Of a DNA stretch of 35,070 nt, positions 1 to 9,823 are shown piece by piece. This DNA comes from Candidatus Magasanikiibacteriota bacterium. Its GTDB lineage: Bacteria > Patescibacteriota > Patescibacteriia > Magasanikbacterales > 2-02-FULL-50-9b. The notes beneath the pieces were generated by a model, which did no database searches, was not told where the DNA came from, and saw only the letters and a program-made list of their open reading frames with translations. Every line of letters starts with the position of its first letter. Positions within the stretch are counted from its first letter, which is position 1. Location of the stretch: NCBI GenBank assembly GCA_023246755.1, contig JAHFHU010000005.1, positions 1 to 35,070 on the forward strand, written 5' to 3'. The position numbers were made by a program, and so were the translations under genes.

Positions 1-620
1 GGGGCGAGGCAGAAGCGGAAGGTAAATACGTGAAGCAGTCCGGTGGTCGCGGTCAGTATGGCCATTGCTGGATTAAGGTTGAGCCCAATGAGGCGGGCAA
101 GGGCTTTGAATTTATCGATGCGGTGAAGGGCGGTTCGATTCCGAAAGAATATATCGCGCCGATTGAAAAAGGTATCAAAGAGACGATGGATCGCGGTGTT
201 TTGGCTGGTTATCCGATGCTTGATATCAAGGCAACTGTGTTTGATGGGTCGTATCACGAAGTTGATTCGAGTGAAGCTGCGTTTAAGATCGCGGGTTCGA
301 TGGCATTTCGTGAGGCGTGTACGAAGGCTGGTTTGATGTTACTCGAACCGATCATGAAAGTTGAAGTTTTGACACCGGAGGCAAATATGGGTGATGTGAT
401 CGGTAACATTTCGTCAAAACGCGGCGTGGTCAAAGAAATGCGCGATCGTGTCGGGGTCAAAGTTGTTGATTCCGAAATTCCGCTCGCGTCGATGTTCGGC
501 TACGCGACCGAGTTGCGTTCGATGACGCAAGGCCGCGCGTCGTACTCGATGGAATTTGGGCACTACGCCGAAGTTCCGCAGAACGTCGCGAAGGAAGTTG
601 TGGAGGGGAGGAAGAAGTAA
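1..620 (+). CDS. fusA: Elongation factor G, C-terminal part (gene starts upstream of window)
   Basis: Frame open from nt 3 ([28 protein letters not shown]...), EF-G domain IV/V motifs ([35 protein letters not shown]). Confidence 0.97.
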   Translation, partial: GEAEAEGKYVKQSGGRGQYGHCWIKVEPNEAGKGFEFIDAVKGGSIPKEYIAPIEKGIKETMDRGVLAGYPMLDIKATVFDGSYHEVDSSEAAFKIAGSMAFREACTKAGLMLLEPIMKVEVLTPEANMGDVIGNISSKRGVVKEMRDRVGVKVVDSEIPLASMFGYATELRSMTQGRASYSMEFGHYAEVPQNVAKEVVEGRKK

Positions 621-641
621 AATTGGATTTATCGGTAATAT

Positions 642-665
642 AAAACCGCCCGAGAGGGCGGTTTT
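642..665 (+). terminator. Rho-independent terminator after fusA
   Basis: AAAACCGCCC-GAGA-GGGCGGTTTT perfect 10-bp hairpin ending in T-run. Confidence 0.9.
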
Positions 666-666
666 A

Positions 667-694
667 TTTGCATAAAATTATGTATGAGTATAAT
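667..694 (+). promoter_or_regulatory. Promoter of FkbM-like gene
   Basis: TTTGCA/TTGCAT with perfect TATAAT at 689-694, 15-16 nt spacing. Confidence 0.6.
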
Positions 695-720
695 ATTTAT
701 ACGAATATAAACACAAAAGT

Positions 721-1569
721 ATGTTTCAACTTTTTTTTAATATTACCTTGAATATTGCTGCGCTGTTGCGTGTACCAATAAGTCGTTCGCGCAAGGGGTT
801 TATTCTGTGGAACTATTTTTTGTTGACAACTCGACATTTTTTTAAAAGTAATGCAAAACGACAGATTTTCATGGGCTTTGAATTAGAATCCTTTTCTTTT
901 CAGACAGCCTATTTTTTGTTTTCTGAAATTTTTGTAAAAAATGAGTATTTTTTTCAAACTAATTCTAAAGCACCAATAATTTTTGACTGCGGATCAAATA
1001 TTGGTGTATCCGTATTTTATTTTAAGTGGCTTTATCCGAAGTCTATAATTCATGCTTTTGAGGCTGATCCCATAACGGTGGAACTGTTGAAAAAAAATAT
1101 TCAACGTAATCGTCTTGAAAACGTCTTTGTACACCACGTCGCCTTATCTGAAAAAGATGGTTCAGTTGATTTCTATACTGACCCAGAACATGCGGGTTCG
1201 TTAAAAATGTCAATGTTACAACGGGGAAGTGGATGTGCGCCTGTTCAAGTTCCGGCTCGAACGCTCACTTCATTTTTTAAAGAAAATGAATTAATTGTCG
1301 ATTTTCTTAAAATGGATATTGAAGGCGCTGAACAAACGGTTGTGCGTGAAGCGTTTTCATCCGGTGTATTAAAGAAGGTGCGTGCAGCAACGATTGAATT
1401 TCATCATCATATTAGCGATAAAAATGCGCACCTTGCTGATTTTTTGCAGATTCTTGAACAGGCGAATTTTGATTATATAATATCAGCAAGGCACGCTCCG
1501 GGGTATAGAACAAAATTATTTCAAGATATTCTTCTGGTATGTAGAAGTATGGATGAGTTAGATAATTGA
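721..1569 (+). CDS. FkbM family methyltransferase
   Basis: SAM-binding FDCGSNIGVSVFYFK..., HAFEADP, VDFLKMDIEGAE motif typical of FkbM. Confidence 0.92.
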   Translation: MFQLFFNITLNIAALLRVPISRSRKGFILWNYFLLTTRHFFKSNAKRQIFMGFELESFSFQTAYFLFSEIFVKNEYFFQTNSKAPIIFDCGSNIGVSVFYFKWLYPKSIIHAFEADPITVELLKKNIQRNRLENVFVHHVALSEKDGSVDFYTDPEHAGSLKMSMLQRGSGCAPVQVPARTLTSFFKENELIVDFLKMDIEGAEQTVVREAFSSGVLKKVRAATIEFHHHISDKNAHLADFLQILEQANFDYIISARHAPGYRTKLFQDILLVCRSMDELDN

Positions 1570-1594
1570 CATATTAAAATAGTTGCGTTAGAAT
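1566..1594 (+). promoter_or_regulatory. Distal tuf promoter
   Basis: TTGACA (1566-1571) - 17 nt - TAGAAT (1589-1594). Confidence 0.75.
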
Positions 1595-1606
1595 AGATCC
1601 GTAGTT

Positions 1607-1642
1607 CCTAATGTTGTTTGGTACCCAACCAGCAGAACATTG
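1607..1642 (+). other. Hairpin in tuf leader
   Basis: CC(T)AATGTT ... AACATTGG with inner TTGG/CCAA. Confidence 0.5.
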
Positions 1643-1697
1643 GAAAAGCACACAAGTCGGACCCAGAAGAGCTCTAAAAAACTCGAATTATCCCCAC

Positions 1698-1726
1698 TTG
1701 CATGTTTTTTTAAGTTCTGCTATAGT
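1698..1726 (+). promoter_or_regulatory. Proximal tuf promoter
   Basis: TTGCAT (1698-1703) - 17 nt - TATAGT (1721-1726). Confidence 0.75.
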
Positions 1727-1780
1727 ACTGCTCACTTTCGAACAACGAAAATTTCCCTTAATTAAGCCGAATAAAAGCAT

Positions 1781-2971
1781 ATGGCAAAATTCGAACGCAC
1801 AAAGCCTCACGTCAACGTCGGTACAATCGGCCACGTTGATCATGGCAAGACAACACTCACCGCTGCTATTTTGGCAGTGGCAAATGCAAATGGTTTCGCA
1901 GCAACCAACAAGAAGGTTGACGAAATCGATGGCGCACCTGAAGAAAAGGCGCGCGGTATTACCATTTCAACGGCACACGTTGAATACGAATCTGTCGCAC
2001 GTCACTACGCGCACGTTGACTGTCCGGGTCACGCTGATTATGTGAAGAACATGATCACCGGTGCTGCTCAGATGGATGGCGCTATTCTCGTGGTTTCAGC
2101 GACGGATGGTCCTATGCCTCAAACGCGTGAGCATATTTTGCTCGCTCGTCAGGTTGGCGTGCCACATATCGTTGTTTTTCTCAACAAAGTTGACATGGTT
2201 TCAGATCCTGAACTTATCGACCTCGTTGAAGAAGAAGTACGCGATCTTCTCAAAAAATACGAATTTCCGGGCGACACAACCCCAATTATCCGTGGTAGCG
2301 CGCTCAAAGCACTCGAAAATCCGGGTGACAAAGAAGGTGCGGCAAAACCAGTCATGGATTTACTTGCAGCACTCGACTCCTTCATCCCAACTCCAGAACG
2401 TGCAACCGACAAGCCATTTCTCATGCCAATTGAAGACGTCTTCTCAATTGAAGGCCGTGGTACGGTGGTAACCGGTCGTATCGAACGCGGAACAATCAAT
2501 ATTAACGAAGAAGTTGAAATTGTTGGTCTCGGTGAAACTCGTAAAACAGTTGTCACCGGTATTGAAATGTTTAACAAGCAGCTTGATCAGGGTTTGGCAG
2601 GTGATAACGCAGGTCTTTTGCTTCGCGGTATCAAAAAAGAAGATGTTGAACGTGGCATGGTTCTTTCAAAAACCGCCTCAATTAAGCCTCACACTGAATT
2701 TAGCGCATCCGTTTACTGCTTGACAAAAGAAGAAGGTGGTCGTCACAAACCATTTTTCAATGGGTACAAACCACAGTTCTACATTCGCACAACGGATGTG
2801 ACCGGTGAAGTTACGCTTCCTGCAGGAACCGAAATGGTTATGCCGGGCGATCGCATCGAAATGATCATCAAGCTCATTACCCCTGTTGCTATGGAAGACC
2901 AGATGCGCTTCGCGATTCGCGAAGGTGGTCGTACCGTTGGTGCAGGTGTTGTGACAAAAATTATTAAATAA
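1781..2971 (+). CDS. tuf: Elongation factor Tu
   Basis: [30 protein letters not shown]..., [23 protein letters not shown]. Confidence 0.99.
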   Translation: MAKFERTKPHVNVGTIGHVDHGKTTLTAAILAVANANGFAATNKKVDEIDGAPEEKARGITISTAHVEYESVARHYAHVDCPGHADYVKNMITGAAQMDGAILVVSATDGPMPQTREHILLARQVGVPHIVVFLNKVDMVSDPELIDLVEEEVRDLLKKYEFPGDTTPIIRGSALKALENPGDKEGAAKPVMDLLAALDSFIPTPERATDKPFLMPIEDVFSIEGRGTVVTGRIERGTININEEVEIVGLGETRKTVVTGIEMFNKQLDQGLAGDNAGLLLRGIKKEDVERGMVLSKTASIKPHTEFSASVYCLTKEEGGRHKPFFNGYKPQFYIRTTDVTGEVTLPAGTEMVMPGDRIEMIIKLITPVAMEDQMRFAIREGGRTVGAGVVTKIIK

Positions 2972-2983
2972 TGGTTTAGAGTT

Positions 2984-3011
2984 AGCGAGCCAAAGGAAAC
3001 TTTGGCTCGTT
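2984..3011 (+). other. Stable hairpin between tuf and rpsJ
   Basis: GAGCCAAAG-GAAA-CTTTGGCTC perfect 9 bp with GNRA-type loop, extendable to 12 bp; no T-run follows. Confidence 0.7.
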
Positions 3012-3046
3012 GTACTCCACATCAGTGGAGAGTAAGTAATACGCAC

Positions 3047-3397
3047 ATGACTACCGTCGTCGCAGAAGAAAAAAAGAAAGTGGAAGAGGCAAGCGGTCAA
3101 CGCATTCGTCTTAAAGTTCGCGCGTTCGATCACAAGATCATTGATGCTGCAACACGCACCATCATTGAAACAGTGGAACGTTCAGGAGCAAAGGTTCGTG
3201 GCCCTGTGCCACTTCCGACACTGATCAAAAAGTTCACCGTTAATCGGTCAACGTTTGTTCACAAAGATGCTCGCGAACAATATGAAATGCGTACGCACGT
3301 TCGTTTGCTTGACATCCTCGAGCCAACCGCAAAAACGGTTGACTTGCTCATGTCACTCGCACTTCCTGCAGGCGTTGATGTAGAAATTAAAATGTAA
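3047..3397 (+). CDS. rpsJ: 30S ribosomal protein S10
   Basis: [39 protein letters not shown]; start taken at MTTVV inside the longer ORF. Confidence 0.97.
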   Translation: MTTVVAEEKKKVEEASGQRIRLKVRAFDHKIIDAATRTIIETVERSGAKVRGPVPLPTLIKKFTVNRSTFVHKDAREQYEMRTHVRLLDILEPTAKTVDLLMSLALPAGVDVEIKM

Positions 3398-3423
3398 GAG
3401 ATCGGTTTCTTTTGGGGGGAAGG

Positions 3424-3487
3424 AAATCAGAAGCTAGCCACGGCACGTCCTTGCACGGATACGACCGTAACTGACTTCTGGTTTTTT
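3424..3487 (+). promoter_or_regulatory. Structured leader with terminator-like hairpin upstream of rplC
   Basis: AAATCAGAAG (3424-3433) pairs CTTCTGGTTT (3475-3484), with nested ACGG/CCGT and CGTCC/GGA(ta)CG helices; TTTTTT at 3482-3487. Confidence 0.6.
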
Positions 3488-3576
3488 GTTACCGCGAGCT
3501 CGAGTAATATCGAATTCACAGCTCCGCTGGCCACTTTTGCGCCATGAGCTCTATAACCACGGCTAACGTAACTGGT

Positions 3577-4278
3577 ATGAAATTTATTCTTGGACGAAAA
3601 CTCGACATGACGCAGGTGTTCCGCCCGGATGGACAGGTGGTTCCCGTGACCCGCATTCAGGCAGGTCCTATTACGGTTACTCAAATTAAAAAACAGGGCG
3701 ATACACAAATCGCTGTGCAAGTTGGTTTTGAAACAACGCGCAATGCAAATAAATCAATCGAAGGGCATCTTAAGGGCCTTCCGATTTTTCGCGTGCTCAA
3801 AGAATTTCAAACAGCACAAGCAGTGAACCGTGGCGATGTAATCGCGGCGGACACATTTGTTGCGGGTGAAATGATTGATGTGGTTGGAACGTCAAAAGGT
3901 AAGGGTTTTGCTGGTGTGGTTAAGCGCCATCATTTCCGTGGTGCTCCAAAAACACACGGTCATAAACATGATCTTCGTGCGCCGGGTTCGATTGGTGCGG
4001 GCGGTGTGCAGCGTGTTTTTAAAGGCATGCGCATGGCAGGCCACATGGGCGACGAACAGGTGACGGTCAAAAATTTAGAAATTGTTGCGGTTGATGCTGA
4101 AAAGAACGAAATTCTTGTTAAAGGCGCGGTTCCCGGTGCTCGCAACTCATTGGTTGTTTTAAAAACCAATGCAGGCGACCTTCTTGTTAAGGTTTTGTCG
4201 TCAGTAGCTTCACCAGAAGTGGTTGTCGTAGAATCAGAAACAACTCCCGTAGAGGAAGCTGAAGTAACCACCGCATAA
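3577..4278 (+). CDS. rplC: 50S ribosomal protein L3
   Basis: MKFILGRKLDMTQVF..., GTSKGKGFAGVVKRHHFRG...; start MKFIL chosen. Confidence 0.97.
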   Translation: MKFILGRKLDMTQVFRPDGQVVPVTRIQAGPITVTQIKKQGDTQIAVQVGFETTRNANKSIEGHLKGLPIFRVLKEFQTAQAVNRGDVIAADTFVAGEMIDVVGTSKGKGFAGVVKRHHFRGAPKTHGHKHDLRAPGSIGAGGVQRVFKGMRMAGHMGDEQVTVKNLEIVAVDAEKNEILVKGAVPGARNSLVVLKTNAGDLLVKVLSSVASPEVVVVESETTPVEEAEVTTA

Positions 4279-4279
4279 T

Positions 4280-4912
4280 ATGTCAATCAAACTTACGACA
4301 TACAATGTAAAAGGAGAAAAAGTTGGTGAATTCAAAACCGACAGTGCTTTGTTTACTGAGACGGTAAAGCCGGGTGTGGTTCATGAAGCGTATACGATTC
4401 TCACCTCAAACATGCGGCAGGGTGGCGCACACACCAAAACACGCGGCGAAGTTCGTGGTGGTGGTGCAAAGCCGTGGAAACAAAAAGGCACGGGTCGCGC
4501 GCGTCACGGTTCGATTCGTTCCCCGATTTGGGTTGGTGGTGGTGTGACTTTTGGTCCGCGCAAAGAAAAAAGCTATAAACGTGATATCAACAAACAGGCG
4601 ATGCGCAAAGCGTTGCGCATGGTGTTAAGCAATCGTGCTGCCCATGAACACATTTTTGTGATGAATGATTGGAATACCGCGGGTAAGACCAAGGGTTTTT
4701 CTGAGCTTATCAAAGGGCTTGGCATCGCAGGCCGTAAGGTTTTGGTCGTAACCCCCGCAAAAGATGAAATCACCTATCGTGCGGCGCGCAATGTTGCTCG
4801 CGTAGATGTTTTGCCGGCAAATGAGGTCAACATCGCAGAGCTTCTTGAGCATACCTATCTCGTGATCAACGAAGAGACCGTGAAATCGCTTGAACAACTT
4901 TTCGTGAAATAA
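4280..4912 (+). CDS. rplD: 50S ribosomal protein L4
   Basis: GEVRGGGAKPWKQKGTGRARHGSIRSPIWVGGGVTFGP. Confidence 0.98.
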   Translation: MSIKLTTYNVKGEKVGEFKTDSALFTETVKPGVVHEAYTILTSNMRQGGAHTKTRGEVRGGGAKPWKQKGTGRARHGSIRSPIWVGGGVTFGPRKEKSYKRDINKQAMRKALRMVLSNRAAHEHIFVMNDWNTAGKTKGFSELIKGLGIAGRKVLVVTPAKDEITYRAARNVARVDVLPANEVNIAELLEHTYLVINEETVKSLEQLFVK

Positions 4913-4913
4913 T

Positions 4914-5429
4914 ATGGGAATCTTAAAGAAAGTTAAAAGTCTCGTCGGTGTCGACGACACAAAAGAAGAGAAGCCAAAAGCAAAGCGTGCTCCAGCAGCA
5001 AAAAAGAAGATTGCTGAACCCACGGCTATTGTTGAGGCTGCGCATGATCATGCAGGACACGACCATCGCGATCATGCACACGAAGAAACCGCGCCTGCTA
5101 CTACTACGATGGCGAAACCACAATCGATTGATGGTGCGACGCAGGTGGGTGCAACAAAATATATTCTCCGCCCATTGATTACAGAAAAGGGTACATACGC
5201 GGCTGCGAACAACACGTACATGTTTGCAGTTTTGCCACACGCAAGTAAGCCTGCGATTAAACAAGCGATTGAAAAACTTTATAGTGTTCGGGTGATCAAA
5301 ATTCGCACTTCGCGCTATGACGGTAAAAAAGTTCGTTCGGGGCGCATCGAAGGTCAGCGGTCGAATTTCAAAAAAGCATTTGTGACGGTTGCACAAGGGC
5401 AATCGATCGCATTACATAAAGGTGTCTAA
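4914..5429 (+). CDS. rplW: 50S ribosomal protein L23 with N-terminal His-rich extension
   Basis: ILRPLITEKGTYAAANNTYMFAVLPHASKPAIKQAIEKLYSV. Confidence 0.96.
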   Translation: MGILKKVKSLVGVDDTKEEKPKAKRAPAAKKKIAEPTAIVEAAHDHAGHDHRDHAHEETAPATTTMAKPQSIDGATQVGATKYILRPLITEKGTYAAANNTYMFAVLPHASKPAIKQAIEKLYSVRVIKIRTSRYDGKKVRSGRIEGQRSNFKKAFVTVAQGQSIALHKGV

Positions 5430-5434
5430 AACAT

Positions 5435-6283
5435 ATGGCAGTCAAACGTTATAAACCAACAACTAATGCCCGCCGACAAAGCAGTGTCGACACCTTTTCG
5501 GATATCACCAAATTTGAACCAGTCAAAGCGTTGACTATATTTCGTTCATCAAAAGGTGGTCGCAACAACACGGGTAAAATTACCGTGCGTCACCGAGGCG
5601 GTGGTGCTCGTCGTTACACACGTATCGTTGATTTTATTGGAAATAAATTCGACATGGTTGCAACGGTAAGCGCAATCGAATACGATCCAAATCGTGGTGC
5701 TCGTCTCGCGCTTCTCAAATATGCAGACGGCGAAATGCGTTACATGATCATGCCAAGCGGTCTCGTTGTCGGTGAAACGGTGATGTCGTCACAACAACTG
5801 ATCGAAGCAAAACCGGGCAATCGTATGCCGCTCAAACACATTCCAACCGGTAGTGTTGTGCATAACATCGAGATTAAACCGCTGCAAGGTGGTAAAATGG
5901 TACGCGGCGCAGGCAATGGTGCGCAACTCATGGCTATTGAAAATGGGATGGCAACACTTCGTATGCCTTCCGGTGAAGTGCGCTTGGTTGTTGCTGATGC
6001 TTCAGCGACGGTGGGTCAGGTTGGCAACTCGGATCATAATTTGATTCGGTGGGGCAAAGCGGGCCGCACACGTTTACGTGGTATCCGCCCAACAGTGCGT
6101 GGTAAGGTTATGAATCCAGTGGATCATCCACACGGTGGTGGTGAAGGCCGCAATCCGATCGGTATGAAATTTGCAAAAACCCCGTGGGGCAAACATGCAC
6201 ATGGTGTAAAAACCCGTGATCCAAAAAAATACAGCAGCAATTTTATTGTGAGTCGTCGCGTGAGTAAAAAGAAGAAGAAATAA
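5435..6283 (+). CDS. rplB: 50S ribosomal protein L2
   Basis: [15 protein letters not shown]..., [23 protein letters not shown]. Confidence 0.99.
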   Translation: MAVKRYKPTTNARRQSSVDTFSDITKFEPVKALTIFRSSKGGRNNTGKITVRHRGGGARRYTRIVDFIGNKFDMVATVSAIEYDPNRGARLALLKYADGEMRYMIMPSGLVVGETVMSSQQLIEAKPGNRMPLKHIPTGSVVHNIEIKPLQGGKMVRGAGNGAQLMAIENGMATLRMPSGEVRLVVADASATVGQVGNSDHNLIRWGKAGRTRLRGIRPTVRGKVMNPVDHPHGGGEGRNPIGMKFAKTPWGKHAHGVKTRDPKKYSSNFIVSRRVSKKKKK

Positions 6284-6291
6284 ACCACACT

Positions 6292-6618
6292 ATGTCACGA
6301 TCAAGCAAAAAAGGACCATACACAGACGTGAAGCTCATGGAAAAGGTTTCAAAACTCCGACCGGGAGATAAAACCGTCATCAAAACATGGGCGCGCGCAA
6401 GCACGATCACACCATCAATGGTTGGGTTTACGTTTGCGGTGCATAACGGTAAGGATTTTCTTCCGGTATACGTGATTGAAAACATGGTTGGTCACAAACT
6501 TGGCGAATTTTCATCATCACGCAAATTCATTCGTCATGGTGGTAAGCTCGCGAAAGACGAGAAGGGTGCAGCAGCCGGTCCGAAACCAGCGGCAGCTCCC
6601 GCAGCTAAGAAAAAGTAA
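6292..6618 (+). CDS. rpsS: 30S ribosomal protein S19 with Ala/Pro/Lys tail
   Basis: [19 protein letters not shown]..., [23 protein letters not shown]. Confidence 0.98.
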   Translation: MSRSSKKGPYTDVKLMEKVSKLRPGDKTVIKTWARASTITPSMVGFTFAVHNGKDFLPVYVIENMVGHKLGEFSSSRKFIRHGGKLAKDEKGAAAGPKPAAAPAAKKK

Positions 6619-6621
6619 TGT

Positions 6622-6981
6622 ATGAAAACTAAAGCAAGCGTCAATACAATCCGAATGTCCGTCCGCAAAGTGCGGCTCATCATCGATATGGTTCGCGGCA
6701 TGAACGCGCTTGAAGCAATCACGCGTCTCCAATTTGTTCGTCGTGATGCAGCGGAACCGGTGATGAAACTCATCAAATCAGCGATGGCAAACGCAGAACA
6801 CAACAACAAATCAGAGCCTGAAAAATTGTGGATCTCGGGAATCAGCGCGGATAACGCGGGTTTTATCAAGCGTTTTCGCCCACGTGCAATGGGTCGGGCT
6901 GCTGAAATTCATAAACATCTGGCGCATATCAATGTTGAGTTAAATGATGAGCCAAAGACGACTAAGCGCGGTAACGCATAA
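6622..6981 (+). CDS. rplV: 50S ribosomal protein L22
   Basis: VNTIRMSVRKVRLIIDMVRG...KRFRPRAMGRA. Confidence 0.97.
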   Translation: MKTKASVNTIRMSVRKVRLIIDMVRGMNALEAITRLQFVRRDAAEPVMKLIKSAMANAEHNNKSEPEKLWISGISADNAGFIKRFRPRAMGRAAEIHKHLAHINVELNDEPKTTKRGNA

Positions 6982-6986
6982 CCACT

Positions 6987-7682
6987 ATGGGTCATAAAGT
7001 ACATCCAAAAATTTTCCGCATGTCTCAGTTGTGGACATGGGACTCACGCTGGTTTCGCGCAAAAAATAAATTCGCTGAAAGCCTTGAGCTGGATCACAAC
7101 ATTCGTCAATATCTTAAAAAAGAATTGAAGGGTAGTTCTGTTGATTCGGTAAAAATTGAAATGTCACCACGCGACGTTACCATCACCATCATGACCGGCA
7201 AACCGGGTATGATTATTGGTCGTGGCGGGGCGGGAATCGAGGATCTTCGTAAAAAAGTTCAGAAAACATTTTTTAAGAACAGTAAAGATAAGACAATTCG
7301 TTTGAATGTTCTCGAGCTCGCAAATCCAAGTCTTTCATCAACAATCGTCGCAGAGCAAATGGGGATGGATCTTGAAAAACGTATGCCGTTTCGTCGTGTG
7401 CTTAAAGGCACGATCGAACGTGCGCAACGTGCAGGCGCTCTCGGAATCAAAGTTGCGGTTTCTGGCCGATTGAACGGTGCTGAAATTGCACGTCGCGAAT
7501 GGTTAACATGGGGCAAAGTGCCACTTGCAACTATCCGCAGCGATATCGAATTTGCACAAGCTGTCGCGCACACCATCTATGGTGCGATTGGTGTCAAAGT
7601 TTGGATTTACAAAGGTGAGCGCTTTGGTCGAAAAGACCGTTTCACCGACGAAGCAAAAGAAAAAACTTCTTACAGCAAATAA
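6987..7682 (+). CDS. rpsC: 30S ribosomal protein S3
   Basis: MGHKVHPKIFRM..., GKPGMIIGRGGAGIEDLRKKV. Confidence 0.98.
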   Translation: MGHKVHPKIFRMSQLWTWDSRWFRAKNKFAESLELDHNIRQYLKKELKGSSVDSVKIEMSPRDVTITIMTGKPGMIIGRGGAGIEDLRKKVQKTFFKNSKDKTIRLNVLELANPSLSSTIVAEQMGMDLEKRMPFRRVLKGTIERAQRAGALGIKVAVSGRLNGAEIARREWLTWGKVPLATIRSDIEFAQAVAHTIYGAIGVKVWIYKGERFGRKDRFTDEAKEKTSYSK

Positions 7683-7692
7683 GTAGACATAT

Positions 7693-8109
7693 ATGTTGAT
7701 TCCACGAAAGGTCAAACATCGTAAGTGGCACAAAGGACGCCGTCGTAATACCGGAGTTGCAACCAGCAAAATCACGGTTGCATTTGGTACGTACGGTCTT
7801 AAAGCAACTACCTACGGATGGGTGACGTCACGCCAAATCGAATCGGTTCGTAAGGTTTTGACCCGCTACACAAAAAAGACGGGAAAAATCTGGATCCGTA
7901 TTTTTCCGGACAAGCCAATTACTCAAAAAGGTGCACAAACCCCAATGGGTAAAGGTAAGGGCTCGGTTGATCACTATGTGTGCATCATCAAGCCGGGAAC
8001 GGTCATGTTCGAAATGGATGGCATCACGGAACCACAAGCACAAGAAGCGTTTAATTTTGCTGGTTTCAAGCTTCCGGTGAAAACCACCCTGATGAAACGC
8101 CACGTGTAA
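7693..8109 (+). CDS. rplP: 50S ribosomal protein L16
   Basis: MLIPRKVKHRKWHKGRRR..., RIFPDKPITQKGAQTPMGKGKGS. Confidence 0.98.
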   Translation: MLIPRKVKHRKWHKGRRRNTGVATSKITVAFGTYGLKATTYGWVTSRQIESVRKVLTRYTKKTGKIWIRIFPDKPITQKGAQTPMGKGKGSVDHYVCIIKPGTVMFEMDGITEPQAQEAFNFAGFKLPVKTTLMKRHV

Positions 8110-8113
8110 TTAT

Positions 8114-8314
8114 ATGAAAGTAGCAGAACTCCACGATAAAACAGTAGAACAGCTCGAACAGTTGGCTGCCGAACTCGCTGAACAGCTTCGCGCAACAAAA
8201 ACTGCCCTGCGCTCTCAAAGTTACACACGTTCGCACGAACTCAACGCGGCTCGCAAGACGCGCGCACAGGTATTGACGATTCTCGCGAAAAAGCGTACAC
8301 TAACACGTCCGTAA
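8114..8314 (+). CDS. rpmC: 50S ribosomal protein L29
   Basis: Short ORF between L16 and S17; ELHDKTVEQLEQLAAELAEQLRATKTALRSQ...NAARKTRAQVLTILAKK. Confidence 0.93.
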   Translation: MKVAELHDKTVEQLEQLAAELAEQLRATKTALRSQSYTRSHELNAARKTRAQVLTILAKKRTLTRP

Positions 8315-8315
8315 T

Positions 8316-8564
8316 ATGGAAAAAACATCAACACACAAGCGATCGTTTTTGGGTACGGTGGTCTCTACCGCAATGAATAAGACCATCGTTGTTCGGATTG
8401 ATAGTATCAAGACCCATCCAAAATACGGCAAACAATATACACGTTCAAAAAAATATCACGTTCACGACGAAAAAGGTGTCGCGAAGGTCGGTGAAAAGGT
8501 GAATTTTGTCGAATGTCGTCCGCTTTCAAAAACAAAGCGCTGGCGTCTCGTCGTAGCTGCATAA
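8316..8564 (+). CDS. rpsQ: 30S ribosomal protein S17
   Basis: [41 protein letters not shown]. Confidence 0.97.
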   Translation: MEKTSTHKRSFLGTVVSTAMNKTIVVRIDSIKTHPKYGKQYTRSKKYHVHDEKGVAKVGEKVNFVECRPLSKTKRWRLVVAA

Positions 8565-8568
8565 TTAT

Positions 8569-8940
8569 ATGGTACAACATCGTTCAATGCTTAAAGTCGC
8601 AGATAACACCGGAGCAAAAAAGCTCTATGTTATTCGCGTACTCGGCGGCTACAAAAAACGGTATGCAACGATCGGCGATTTTGTTGTGTGCAGTGTGAAA
8701 ATTGCTGAACCACATGGACAGGTTAAAAAAGGTGATGTGGTGACGGCGGTGATCGTTCGTCAGCGCAAAGAAACGCGTCGTGCGGATGGAACATACGTTC
8801 GTTTTGACGAAAACGCAGGCGTCGTCATTGATAAGAAGTCGAAAGAACCAAAAGGCACACGTATTTTTGGACCGGTCGCGCGCGAATTGCGCAATCTCGG
8901 TTTTCAAAAAATCGTGTCGCTCGCACCTGAAGTTTTGTAA
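8569..8940 (+). CDS. rplN: 50S ribosomal protein L14
   Basis: [27 protein letters not shown]...[13 protein letters not shown]. Confidence 0.98.
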   Translation: MVQHRSMLKVADNTGAKKLYVIRVLGGYKKRYATIGDFVVCSVKIAEPHGQVKKGDVVTAVIVRQRKETRRADGTYVRFDENAGVVIDKKSKEPKGTRIFGPVARELRNLGFQKIVSLAPEVL

Positions 8941-8945
8941 GCACT

Positions 8946-9269
8946 ATGGAAAATCGCAAAATTAAAACTGGAGACACCGTGCAAGTGATGGCGGGCAAAG
9001 ACAAGGGCAAGATTGGTAAGATCTTGCAGGTTTTTCCCGATCGTTCTCGCGTTGTTGTTGAAGGTGCAAATTTCATGAAAAAGCATATTCGTGCACGCAG
9101 TGGTAAAGGCGGAACAGCAAAAGGACAAATCCTTCAGCTTTCAGCGCCGATGCACATTTCAAATGTTATGCTCATCGACCCAACTACGAACAAACCGACG
9201 CGGGTGAAATATGAGATGCAGGGCGACAAAAAAGTTCGTGTTGCAAAGAAAACTGGAACTGTAATTTAA
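8946..9269 (+). CDS. rplX: 50S ribosomal protein L24
   Basis: KIKTGDTVQVMAGKDKGKIGKILQVFPDRSRVVVEGAN. Confidence 0.97.
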   Translation: MENRKIKTGDTVQVMAGKDKGKIGKILQVFPDRSRVVVEGANFMKKHIRARSGKGGTAKGQILQLSAPMHISNVMLIDPTTNKPTRVKYEMQGDKKVRVAKKTGTVI

Positions 9270-9270
9270 T

Positions 9271-9819
9271 ATGAAGCGAATGCATGAGGTCTACAAAACA
9301 GAAATTGCGCCGGTGCTCCAAAAAGAGCTCGGTGTTAAGAATGTCAATGCAGTTCCAAAAATTGTTAAAATTGTTATTTCGGTTGGTGTTGGTAAGCTCA
9401 CCAAAGACAGCAAAATGATCGAAGCGGTTGAAAGCACCTTGACGCGCATCACCGGCCAAAAGCCGGCGCAAACAAAAGCGCGCGTGTCGATTTCAAACTT
9501 CAAACTCCGTGAAGGTCAGGTTGTTGGGTACAAAGTTACGATGCGCGGCGCTCGTATGTGGGATTTTCTCGATAAGCTCGTCCACATCACCTTCGCGCGT
9601 GTTCGTGATTTCCGCGGTATCTCAATTAACAGCGTTGATGATAACGGCAACATCTCTCTCGGATTCAAAGACCAGCTCGCGTTTCCGGAAATTCGTAATG
9701 ATGAGCTTGATAATGTTCACGGTCTTGAAGTGACAATTCACTCAACGGCGGATAATAAAAAGAACGGACAGGCACTGTTTCGTGCGCTCGGCTTCCCATT
9801 TAAGGAAGGTGTGAAATAA
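9271..9819 (+). CDS. rplE: 50S ribosomal protein L5
   Basis: [19 protein letters not shown]...[21 protein letters not shown]...[14 protein letters not shown]. Confidence 0.97.
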   Translation: MKRMHEVYKTEIAPVLQKELGVKNVNAVPKIVKIVISVGVGKLTKDSKMIEAVESTLTRITGQKPAQTKARVSISNFKLREGQVVGYKVTMRGARMWDFLDKLVHITFARVRDFRGISINSVDDNGNISLGFKDQLAFPEIRNDELDNVHGLEVTIHSTADNKKNGQALFRALGFPFKEGVK

Positions 9820-9823
9820 CTAT

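Noticed and set aside
1611-2471. Alternative-frame plus ORFs of 144 and 136 aa over tuf
   Set aside because: Overlap the unambiguous EF-Tu frame; by-products of biased codon usage.
2678-3133. Minus-strand 151-aa ORF across tuf/rpsJ
   Set aside because: Shadow ORF antisense to two conserved genes.
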